Below are positions 15,259 to 21,789 of a DNA stretch of 26,480 nt, piece after piece. The notes under the pieces were generated by a model, which was not told the DNA's origin, did not search any database, and worked only from the letters and a program-made list of their open reading frames with translations. A program made the position numbers and the translations under genes. Positions within the stretch are counted from its first letter, which is position 1. Each line of letters opens with the position of its first letter. The DNA comes from Leptofilum sp050292445 (GTDB lineage Bacteria > Chloroflexota > Anaerolineae > Promineifilales > Promineifilaceae), in contig JBNKLQ010000056.1 in assembly GCA_050292445.1 (NCBI GenBank), positions 1 to 26,480 on the forward strand, given 5' to 3'.

Positions 15259-15646
15259 TTGATTTTTCCCTTACCCCATTCATCTGGCAATCTGCTTACA
15301 ACCATTGCGGTGAGAAATGATGGCGCTTCCTTTTATTTATCTGGTGCGTTTGGCGGATTTTATGGATGGCTCGCCAGATTGTTTCAGTTTCAGAGTATAG
15401 CCAGTATAGATGTAAGTTGGTTGAAGATAAATCCATCCTGAGTACCGGGAAATGAGACATGGTCAGGTGACAAATCCAAGGTGAACACGGGGCGGAGGCG
15501 CTTGATTGAAAGAGTTACGGCCGTTGCACCCAGTGGGTTGGTGGCGGGTTCAATCAAGCTAACGGTTTATGAAGTTCAATGAATTTGCGTCCTTTTCTGG
15601 CATTTCACGTCTCCTTTAGCAAATAACATTTTCAAGGAGATAAAAA
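15259..15646. promoter_or_regulatory. Divergent intergenic region with an 11-bp inverted repeat upstream of DUF2703
   Basis: This 388-bp gap separates the divergent histidine kinase and DUF2703 genes. gcttgattgaa (15500-15510) and ttcaatcaagc (15549-15559) are perfect inverted repeats around a 38-nt loop containing an ACGGCCGT site. This could be a leader-RNA stem or a pair of operator half-sites. A strong ribosome binding site (aaggag) at 15634-15639 precedes the ATG at 15647. The left part (15260-15480) shows no clear gene or repeat. Confidence 0.45.
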
Positions 15647-16264
15647 ATGACTCAAATAGATATTGCTGAAAAGGTAATCAATCGGGTGGTTGATCTGGAG
15701 TTTTTGTATTTAGACCTGGACACCTGTACGCGCTGTGTCGGCACAAACGAAAATTTGGAAACGGCCGTTCAATCCGTAGCGGATGTGCTGGCTTTTACTA
15801 AGACGGAACTCTCTGTCAGTAAAATTTTGATTGAAAACGAAGAACAGGCCCAAGCACATCACTTTGTCACCTCGCCAACCATTCGGGTAAACGGCCGTGA
15901 CATTGCCCTGGAGTTTCGCGAGAGCCAGTGTGATAGCTGTACCGATTTGTGCGGCTGTGACGAAGGCACCAACTGCCGTGAATGGGTGTACGAGGGTGCT
16001 GTGTACACGACAGCGCCGGTAGGGATGATTGTGGAAGCGATTCTCGGCGAGATTTTTGCCAGTGCGCCTACGGCAACGGCTGTTTCCCCGACCAACACCG
16101 TCCCGGACAACCTGAAAAACTTCTTTGCGGCGAAAGCTGTGCCAGAAACGGCCGTTGTCTCATCTTGCTGCTCAGAAACCGAACAACAAACCTGCTGTGA
16201 ACCAGCGGCCAAAGCCGACTGCTGCGGCACTGCCAATGAAAGCGGCGGCTGCGGCTGCGAATAG
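15647..16264 (+). CDS. DUF2703-family thioredoxin-like protein with Cys-rich tail
   Basis: A 205-residue protein. The N-terminal part looks thioredoxin-like, with a redox/metal CTRC motif (Cys27, Cys30) after a beta strand (LEFLYLDLDT), followed by TSPTIRVNG, which resembles the cis-Pro region of thioredoxin folds. A second cluster, CDSCTDLCGC (95-104) plus Cys110, follows. This matches the DUF2703 family as I know it. The tail beyond residue 170 is unusual: three CC pairs (174-175, 183-184, 192-193) and CGC (202-204), like a metal-chelating tail. The likely role is handling a thiophilic metal, metalloid or thiol stress; this is inference. The next gene is a SigZ-type sigma factor that also ends in cysteines, suggesting one regulatory unit. 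Confidence 0.85.
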   Translation: MTQIDIAEKVINRVVDLEFLYLDLDTCTRCVGTNENLETAVQSVADVLAFTKTELSVSKILIENEEQAQAHHFVTSPTIRVNGRDIALEFRESQCDSCTDLCGCDEGTNCREWVYEGAVYTTAPVGMIVEAILGEIFASAPTATAVSPTNTVPDNLKNFFAAKAVPETAVVSSCCSETEQQTCCEPAAKADCCGTANESGGCGCE

Positions 16265-16296
16265 AAATTAATCAAACTGTAGTTGCTAAAGTGAAT

Positions 16297-16365
16297 GGGA
16301 CGCAGATAAACGCTGATGACGCAGATAAAACGAAAAATCAGCGTTTATCTGCGTTCATCAGCGTC
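16297..16365. repeat. GGACGC-type hairpin element between DUF2703 and sigZ
   Basis: acgcagataaacgctgat (16300-16317) and its exact complement (16337-16354) form an 18-bp stem with a 19-nt loop; outer words gggac and gtcc extend the symmetry. It has the same architecture and nearly the same words as 6095-6166 and 12848-12917, with C/G substitutions that preserve pairing. It lies between two co-directional genes and may act as an intercistronic terminator or attenuator. Confidence 0.8.
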
Positions 16366-16411
16366 CTATTTCTTAATTTACTGAAAATCCTTGTGCTATA
16401 CTCCAAAATCA

Positions 16412-16981
16412 ATGAAACAAACACCAACAGTTAATGTAACCGACCAAGTGTGGCGCGAATACCGGCAGCTGCTTTACCGTTTTATTCTCAAGCGGGTGAG
16501 CGACCCGGTGGTGGCGGAAGATATTGTGCAGGATGTCATGGTGAAGATGTTGACGCACCGTGATTCGTTGCGTGATGGGGCCAAGATACGGCCGTGGCTG
16601 TACCAGATTACCCGCAACGCCATCACCGATTATTATCGCACGGGTAACAACGCGACAACAGAGCTGCCGGATGACCTGCTGCTGGCCGATGATGAAAGTG
16701 TTGAGAGCGTCAGTCAGGAGTTGGCCGAATGTTGCATACGGCCGTTCATCGCCCAACTACCGGCACCGTATCAAGACGCCATTTTATTGTCTGAAATTGA
16801 GGGATTGACGCAGGCTGAGGTGGCCAAACGGCAGGGCATATCACTGTCAGGGGCCAAGTCACGCGTGCAGCGGGGGCGGCGCTTGCTAAAAGGGGCGCTG
16901 CTGCAATGCTGCCAGCTTGAATTTGGGCAGCAGGGTGAACTCACCGCGTATGAACCCCAGCAAGATTGTACCGGCTGCTAA
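16412..16981 (+). CDS. sigZ: SigZ-like ECF sigma factor with C-terminal cysteine tail
   Basis: From the ATG at 16412 the protein has 189 residues. Region 2 includes LYRFILKRVSDPVVAEDIVQ and IRPWLYQITRNAITDYYR; region 4 includes LPAPYQDAILLSEIEGLTQA and SLSGAKSRVQRGRRLLK. The last ~25 residues hold Cys166-Cys167 and a terminal C-x2-C (186, 189), a pattern typical of SigZ, where it may sense metal or redox state. There is no anti-sigma gene nearby. An upstream in-frame TTG (16391) would add seven residues (CYTPKS-like) with no ribosome binding site and is rejected. A TATACT box at 16397-16402 lies just upstream of the ATG, hinting at a nearly leaderless transcript. Confidence 0.88.
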   Translation: MKQTPTVNVTDQVWREYRQLLYRFILKRVSDPVVAEDIVQDVMVKMLTHRDSLRDGAKIRPWLYQITRNAITDYYRTGNNATTELPDDLLLADDESVESVSQELAECCIRPFIAQLPAPYQDAILLSEIEGLTQAEVAKRQGISLSGAKSRVQRGRRLLKGALLQCCQLEFGQQGELTAYEPQQDCTGC

Positions 16982-16985
16982 CTTC

Positions 16986-17114
16986 TTAATCGTCGTCTTT
17001 TTCAACCCACAGGGCCTAGCCAGTGAGCAGTGCGCCAACCAGCTCCCACATGGCCACCGTGAGGAATTTAACGGGGTTGAAGACCCAAAAATACTCATTT
17101 ATGATGAGGTGCAT
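16986..17114 (-). pseudogene. Decayed fragment of the small membrane-protein gene, interrupted by an amber codon
   Basis: The minus strand reads FNPVKFLTVAMWELVGALLTG, then TAG at 17016-17018, then ALWVEKDDD and a stop (16986-16988). The intact gene at 19774-20175 ends with APVKFLMVAVWELVGALLTG-WALWAEPD, so the TAG replaces a Trp codon (TGG to TAG) and similarity continues past it. Nucleotide identity across 17023-17076 is about 80% by eye. Nothing homologous to the N-terminal three quarters remains; the fragment abuts the WYL start codon. Confidence 0.8.
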
Positions 17115-17119
17115 GGCTT

Positions 17120-18064
17120 ATGAATCGCACGGACCGCATGTTGGGCATTGTGCTAGAACTGCAAAGCAGGGGGCACCAACGAGCCGAAGATTTAGCAGCA
17201 ACGTTTGAGGTCAGCAAGCGCACCATTTATCGTGACATTCAGGCGCTGGCAGAATTAGGCATTCCCATCATGGCCATGACGGGACATGGTTATTCGTTGA
17301 TGGAGGGATTTTTTCTGCCCCCATTGACCTTTGACAGCCGGGAAGCGATGCTGCTACTGTTGGGCATTGAATTTATGGCCCAACATTTTGAATTACCCTT
17401 GCAGGCAGCAGCCCAGGCGGCCGGGCAAAAGATTCGGGCTGTGCTGCCCGCGCCGGTGGCTGAAGAGGTGCAGGTTTTGCAGAACAGCGTCCTCTTTTTC
17501 ACTGGTGGTGGGTCAGAAACACCGGATCGTCGCCAGACGCTGACCGCCCTGTGGCAGGCCATTGCTGGCAGACGACGGGTGCATTTTCGTTATCATAAGC
17601 GGCACGTAGACGAAGCCACCGTCCGTGAAGTTGACCCTTACAGCCTGGCACATATGGTGAACGATTGGTATCTCTACGGTTACTGCCATCTGCGGCACGG
17701 CCGTCGCGTTTTTCGCCTCAGCCGTATCTCTGGTCTCACTTTGTTGGACGATACGTTTAGGCCAACGGCCGTTTCCCCCGCCGAATGGATAGAACCCAAT
17801 ATGGACAAGGTTTGTGTCATTCGCGCCTTGTTTGATCCTGCTGTTACCCAATGGGTGCGTGAATCACGTATTTACTACATGGTGGCCGAAGAGGAAACGG
17901 CCGATGGGCTACTGGTTACCCTGCATGCCCGGCGCGAAGAAGAGGTGTTTCAGTGGCTTTTGGGATGGGGTGGCCAGGTGAAAGTTTTGGAACCTGTTTC
18001 TCTTCAGCGAAAGCTGATTGCCGCCGCTCAGAAAATCATCCAAAACTATGAAAATCGCTACTGA
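17120..18064 (+). CDS. YafY-type WYL-domain transcriptional regulator
   Basis: A 314-residue regulator. The N-terminal helix-turn-helix (residues 4-45; LAATFEVSKRTIYRDIQAL) binds DNA, the region around 60-135 links to the WYL domain, and the WYL domain (about 137-225) shows WYLYGYCHLR (183-192) and RVFRLSRI (196-203), whose Trp, Tyr and Arg residues form the ligand pocket in this family. The C-terminal WCX extension follows, ending EVFQWLLGWGGQVKVLEP and a helix. Such proteins respond to nucleic-acid or small-molecule ligands and act as repressors or activators. Three short enzyme-like genes follow on the same strand and are the likely targets. The ATG at 17120 lies just after a decayed minus-strand gene fragment, and there is no strong ribosome binding site. 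Confidence 0.93.
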   Translation: MNRTDRMLGIVLELQSRGHQRAEDLAATFEVSKRTIYRDIQALAELGIPIMAMTGHGYSLMEGFFLPPLTFDSREAMLLLLGIEFMAQHFELPLQAAAQAAGQKIRAVLPAPVAEEVQVLQNSVLFFTGGGSETPDRRQTLTALWQAIAGRRRVHFRYHKRHVDEATVREVDPYSLAHMVNDWYLYGYCHLRHGRRVFRLSRISGLTLLDDTFRPTAVSPAEWIEPNMDKVCVIRALFDPAVTQWVRESRIYYMVAEEETADGLLVTLHARREEEVFQWLLGWGGQVKVLEPVSLQRKLIAAAQKIIQNYENRY

Positions 18065-18141
18065 CATACAGGTGTCACTAGCTGCCGTTACACTGTAGAA
18101 CGTATTTTCTATTTAAACCCATTTAACAAGGAGATGTTTAA

Positions 18142-18513
18142 ATGAGCAGTGATGCAATGGCAGTGGTGAACCAGTTTTATGAAGTGTCATGGAAGCAAAA
18201 GGATGCTGAGGGGATACGGCCGTACCTGACCGATGATTTTCGTTTTTCAGGCCCTGTAGACCAACGCACAGGCGCAGACGAATTTGTTGAATTGAACAAA
18301 GGGTTTTTGCCGTTTATGCTGGACACGCGGATGCAACAACAGTTTGTTGCGGGCGATCATGTCTGTTCCATTTACGAAATAGATGTGCGCACACCGGCCG
18401 GTGAGACGCTAACAATGGAAATGGCTGACTGGGTGCTGGTGCAAAACGGCCGTATGGTCGAGCAGCACATTTACTACGACCCGCGTTCGTTTGTAGCCGC
18501 ATTCGACATGTAA
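18142..18513 (+). CDS. SnoaL/NTF2-like protein
   Basis: A 123-residue protein of the SnoaL-like, NTF2-fold superfamily: an N-terminal helix (DAMAVVNQFYEVSWKQKDAE), the loop YLTDDFRFSGP (29-39), and beta strands ending MADWVLVQNGRMVEQHIYYD. Members are small isomerases, hydrolases or ligand-binding proteins; no specific activity can be assigned. The ribosome binding site aaggagatg precedes the ATG. It follows the WYL gene by 77 bp, and that gap contains TGTCAC at 18073-18078 without a -10 match. It is followed by a hairpin at 18521-18555. Confidence 0.88.
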   Translation: MSSDAMAVVNQFYEVSWKQKDAEGIRPYLTDDFRFSGPVDQRTGADEFVELNKGFLPFMLDTRMQQQFVAGDHVCSIYEIDVRTPAGETLTMEMADWVLVQNGRMVEQHIYYDPRSFVAAFDM

Positions 18514-18520
18514 AACGTTA

Positions 18521-18555
18521 TATGGGTGGGCAAACGGCCTGTTTGCTCACCCATA
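18521..18555. terminator. Intercistronic 15-bp hairpin with degenerate ACGGCC core
   Basis: Arms at 18521-18535 and 18541-18555 pair over 15 positions (one G-T) around the loop ggcct. The apex, aaacggcctgttt, looks like the ACGGCCGT octamer with one inserted base. It begins just after the SnoaL-like stop and ends 5 bp before the next gene's ribosome binding site, so it may attenuate read-through or stabilise the upstream message. There is no T-run. Confidence 0.7.
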
Positions 18556-18571
18556 AACCCGGAGCATAACG

Positions 18572-18904
18572 ATGGCTTACGATGAAGGGTTCGCCCAACG
18601 CATTCGTGACATTTTGGAACCTGAATATCCCCATTTAGTTGAGAAAAAGATGTTTGGCGGCATTGCTTTTATGCTGCAAGGCAACTTTGCCTGTGGCCTG
18701 ACCAAAGATGATTTTGTCGTGCGGGTAGGCAAAGAAAACAACACAGAAGCATTGGCACAGCCACATACGCGCCCAATGGATTTTACGGGGAAGCCAATGG
18801 CCGGTTGGGTTTATGTGAGTGAGGAAGGGCTGGAATCGGATGAGGAGCTGGCTCGTTGGGTGCAGCAAGGCGTGAATTATGCGCTCTCACTGCCCCCTAA
18901 ATAA
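18572..18904 (+). CDS. TfoX N-terminal domain protein
   Basis: A 110-residue single-domain protein of the TfoX/Sxy N-terminal family: the hallmark KKMFGGIAFMLQGNFACGL at 25-43, FVVRVGKEN (49-57), and PMAGWVYVSEEGL near residue 75. Stand-alone copies are common outside competence systems, and this one lacks the TfoX C-terminal domain, so a competence role should not be assumed. The ATG is preceded by ggag at 18561-18564. It sits between SnoaL-like and DUF2461 genes in the WYL-led cluster, a set of small general-housekeeping or stress proteins of unknown function. Confidence 0.92.
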   Translation: MAYDEGFAQRIRDILEPEYPHLVEKKMFGGIAFMLQGNFACGLTKDDFVVRVGKENNTEALAQPHTRPMDFTGKPMAGWVYVSEEGLESDEELARWVQQGVNYALSLPPK

Positions 18905-18929
18905 CCGCCCTCTTGAAAAGGATAAATAG

Positions 18930-19634
18930 ATGAACAATACAAACCGCTTTGCCGGTTTCCCAGAGGCCGGCTTTCAATTTTTGGCGGGATTGGCGAAAAA
19001 TAATAATAAGGCATGGTTTGAAGCGCATAGAGATGCATACCAACGGGGTTTATTGGAACCGTCACTGGCGTTTGTAGAGGCAATGGGTACCCGGCTGCAA
19101 GCCATTGTGCCAGACATTCGCGTAGATACCCGCACCAACGGCCGTGGTAATTTGATGCGAATTTATCGGGATACGCGCTTTAGCCAGGACAAGACGCCTT
19201 ATAAAACGGCCGTTAGCGGGCTGTTCTGGCAGGGTGATGGAAAGAAAACGGCATGCCCCGCTTTTGGCTTTCAGGTAAATCAAGAGGGAATGCAATTAAT
19301 GGCTGGCCTGTTTGCTTTTTCTAAAGAGCAGCTACAGCAATACCGGCAGGCGGTGGTAGATAACGAGTTGGGGCAAGCTTTGGTAACGGCCGTCACAACT
19401 GTAACTCAATCTGGCAGCTATCAATTGAAAGGGCAGCACTACAAAAGGATACCCCGAGGTTACAATTCTGCTCATGAGCGAGCCGAATGGCTATTTTTCA
19501 ATGGCCTCTACGCGCATCCACAACGGAGCATCCCGCTGGCGCAGGTTTGCTCACCGGACATCGTGGAAATCTGCTTGGCCCATTTCCAGAACATGGCCCC
19601 TGTGCAGCAATGGTTGGTTCAAGTGCTTGCATAA
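18930..19634 (+). CDS. DUF2461 family protein
   Basis: A 234-residue protein matching the DUF2461 (TIGR02453) family: NNNKAWFEAHR (24-34) near the N-terminus, then RIYRDTRFSQDKTPYKT (77-93), and later FGFQVNQEGMQLMAGLF followed by a basic segment (HYKRIPRGYN). The function is unknown. It is the last gene of the plus-strand WYL cluster, 25 bp after the TfoX-N gene, with an aaagga ribosome binding site, so it is probably in the same transcript. It ends before a large stem-loop (19666-19732). Confidence 0.92.
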   Translation: MNNTNRFAGFPEAGFQFLAGLAKNNNKAWFEAHRDAYQRGLLEPSLAFVEAMGTRLQAIVPDIRVDTRTNGRGNLMRIYRDTRFSQDKTPYKTAVSGLFWQGDGKKTACPAFGFQVNQEGMQLMAGLFAFSKEQLQQYRQAVVDNELGQALVTAVTTVTQSGSYQLKGQHYKRIPRGYNSAHERAEWLFFNGLYAHPQRSIPLAQVCSPDIVEICLAHFQNMAPVQQWLVQVLA

Positions 19635-19665
19635 GTGAGAAGCAAATTGCTGACGGTTTTGATGG

Positions 19666-19732
19666 TAAATAGTGAGGTCGCTTGGTGGCTCGGTCTGAGA
19701 CCGGCTGCAGCACCAGAGGTGTTCACTATTTA
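19666..19732. terminator. Branched stem-loop between convergent genes
   Basis: taaatagtga (19666-19675) pairs perfectly with tcactattta (19723-19732), enclosing 47 nt that contain an inner hairpin, cggtc-tga-gaccg (19691-19703), framed by ggtg and cacc. It lies between the convergent DUF2461 gene and the small membrane-protein gene, where a bidirectional terminator is expected. The nested shape is more elaborate than a plain terminator. Confidence 0.6.
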
Positions 19733-19773
19733 GCCTGACATCTCTTTCCGTTGTGTACCAACGCTTCATTTCT

Positions 19774-20175
19774 CTAGTCAGGTTCAGCCCACAACGCCCA
19801 GCCGGTGAGCAGCGCGCCGACCAATTCCCACACGGCGACCATGAGGAACTTGACGGGGGCGTATTTTTTGAAAACGGCCGTACTAAACACCGAAAACGTC
19901 ACCATACGAAACGGCACGGTCCAGGTGAAAAAGCAGCGCACGTTGAGCAGGGCGGCCAGCATGTAGTAAATGCCCATGTTGGTTGAAGCCATCGAGGAGG
20001 ACAGGACAAATACGTGGGTGTAATCGTGGTCGGCGCGGTCTTGGGGGGATACGGCCGTAAAGCCCATTTGCTTCAGCAAGGCGTTGGGATTTTTCAGGCC
20101 GACCAGCCCCAACACAAACGCCAGAAAGCCAAAAATAAACATTGTCCAGCGGGCAGCATAGTTGCGTAATTTCAT
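19774..20175 (-). CDS. Small four-helix membrane protein of unknown function
   Basis: A 133-residue integral membrane protein with about four hydrophobic segments (approximately 10-27, 54-76, 81-100 and 108-128). A conserved-looking soluble loop with acidic and His residues (SPQDRADHDYTHVF at 43-56) lies between the first two. I do not recognise the family. The C-terminal segment FLMVAVWELVGALLTGWALW has a decayed homologue at 16986-17114. The gene is convergent with the DUF2461 gene. The ribosome binding site is weak. It contains two ACGGCCGT octamers, so it is a long-term resident of this genome. Confidence 0.8.
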   Translation of the reverse strand: MKLRNYAARWTMFIFGFLAFVLGLVGLKNPNALLKQMGFTAVSPQDRADHDYTHVFVLSSSMASTNMGIYYMLAALLNVRCFFTWTVPFRMVTFSVFSTAVFKKYAPVKFLMVAVWELVGALLTGWALWAEPD

Positions 20176-20301
20176 GGTGCCTAATTCTGTTCGGCCGTGG
20201 GGGAATTGTCAACCGGGATTTGGGTGGTTGGGAACGGCCGTAGTGTGCAGTTTATGAAATTAGGGGACGGAAATATGCTAACAACTGGTAGTAAGGCATC
20301 A

Positions 20302-21741
20302 CTACAGTAAGCTGAAATAATCTGGGTGGGAACTGCTATAGAATTTGGGACCTTTTTGATCTGGTACCTCAGTGAGAAGCCTTGAAAATATTCCAATCAT
20401 ATTTGGTATCATTGACCGAACATGATGATACTCATGCATATTTTGTATGCGTTCAAACAAATCTATTTTAGCTTTTTCCTTTCCCTTAAAGTCTTCTGGC
20501 TTATCTTTCCACTTACTGTCTCGATTACGAATATAAAGAGGTGGAAAATCCGAATTTACCACTCGAATTGGTTCATTGAGCTTAGTTAATAGCCGGATAA
20601 TTGCTTTTGTGTCTTGTAGGATACTATCTTGAGGTATGCCGTACTCACTATAATCAAGTTCAAGGGCTGCCTCAAGCCAAGCTAATTGAAATTCTGGCAG
20701 TCCATCATATCTGTCCCTGTCATGCTCATAAGCTAACCATTTTATCGAGTAGAACTTGTAAGTCTTCCAGTTAAATTCTAAGTCAAGTAGTACATTCTTG
20801 ATAATTAATGCTCGATGGTGCCTTTGCTCGCGCTTTCGTAGGAATTTCTCGGTATCTTTCAAACCTAATAACTGGCGGCAGTGTACAACGAGCATGTTTT
20901 TTAGTAAAAAGATCTCATTTTGTCGAGTATTAACGACCAATTCCACATCGTTGTTTGGATTATCATCAACCCAGAAATACAGTAGAGCGCCACTTGGTTT
21001 ATAGGGTCTAGTATTTAGCGCTTCTTCAGGGGTGTGAAAAAAGCTTTCCCAAGTTGTAGAAAAGCCGCGACCCCGATGCGTAAATTTGTTTCGACGGTAC
21101 TTATACAAATATGCCGCAATTTTTGACAATTTCTCATCAACAGTTTTTTCAAACCATTTTTGCCTTTCTTCTGGTACCAGATAATTCTTATCCCCGTCAA
21201 ATATCATGTAAGAAGATGCAATAAATTCTTTCAAAAAATCTGGTAATTCTCGAAATAGTGTTCCAAACTTCTTGCTAGTTCCATGATGCAAAAGATAAAT
21301 TTTATACAAATCGAGAACTGTAAGGACATAAGATTCGACGTCTTGAATATTGTTAATATTTTCTAGGGTCAAAGACAACTGCTCGTTTCTCTCAGTAATA
21401 TGATACTTTGTCTTTTTTGTTAGTAGCCAGTCGTTAAATGGAAGCCAAGTCGGATTTGCAAGAGTATCAATACAAGTGCAAAGAAGATAGAGTTGTAAAG
21501 ACGCAAAATCTGCATTTGCAGGTGGCTGATTTAGAATGTTCAGTTTCTCAACTAATTCAATGCGCAATGCAACACTTGCCAGTAGTGTTAAGGTATCATG
21601 CTCGAAATTTTCCAATAATGGAGCGAAATCAGCCAGATTTGTGCCTTCGCCAAAAATTTTGTATAAGATGCCGCCTCTTGGAATCTTCGCATCTTTTCCC
21701 CCAGTAGCTATTATTGAGCCAGCCCCTTCAAAAATTCTCAT
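20302..21741 (-). CDS. AT-rich accessory gene, large protein with HEPN-like R-x4-H motif
   Basis: A 479-residue protein I do not recognise as a family. It is visibly AT-rich (a 60-base sample at 20401 is about one third GC), carries no ACGGCCGT octamer, and uses AT-ending codons, unlike its neighbours, so it is probably acquired. The N-terminus (MRIFEGAGSIIATGGKDAKI) is glycine-rich. In the middle, AAYLYKYRRNKFTHRGRG includes R217-N-K-F-T-H222, the R-x4-H pattern of HEPN RNases and ApeA-like C-terminal domains, inside a helical region. It has many Tyr, Trp and Lys residues and no membrane segment. The ribosome binding site gagga precedes the ATG. It follows the methyltransferase gene by 48 bp. 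A role in phage defence or RNA cleavage is only an inference from this one motif and its accessory character. Confidence 0.85.
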   Translation of the reverse strand: MRIFEGAGSIIATGGKDAKIPRGGILYKIFGEGTNLADFAPLLENFEHDTLTLLASVALRIELVEKLNILNQPPANADFASLQLYLLCTCIDTLANPTWLPFNDWLLTKKTKYHITERNEQLSLTLENINNIQDVESYVLTVLDLYKIYLLHHGTSKKFGTLFRELPDFLKEFIASSYMIFDGDKNYLVPEERQKWFEKTVDEKLSKIAAYLYKYRRNKFTHRGRGFSTTWESFFHTPEEALNTRPYKPSGALLYFWVDDNPNNDVELVVNTRQNEIFLLKNMLVVHCRQLLGLKDTEKFLRKREQRHHRALIIKNVLLDLEFNWKTYKFYSIKWLAYEHDRDRYDGLPEFQLAWLEAALELDYSEYGIPQDSILQDTKAIIRLLTKLNEPIRVVNSDFPPLYIRNRDSKWKDKPEDFKGKEKAKIDLFERIQNMHEYHHVRSMIPNMIGIFSRLLTEVPDQKGPKFYSSSHPDYFSLL

Positions 21742-21789
21742 TTGACGTCCTCAAAATAAAATAATCTAGATTGTTACAATTACTTCTTC

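Noticed and set aside
16391..16411. Upstream TTG start for the SigZ-like gene
   Set aside because: No ribosome binding site; the stretch overlaps a TATACT box and the added residues do not resemble the family.
18073..18104. ECF41-like promoter before the SnoaL-like gene
   Set aside because: TGTCAC is present but no TGTC/CGTC box occurs at 16-17 nt spacing.
19666..19732. Possible tRNA
   Set aside because: The folding lacks T-loop and anticodon-arm signatures and the outer stem is too long.
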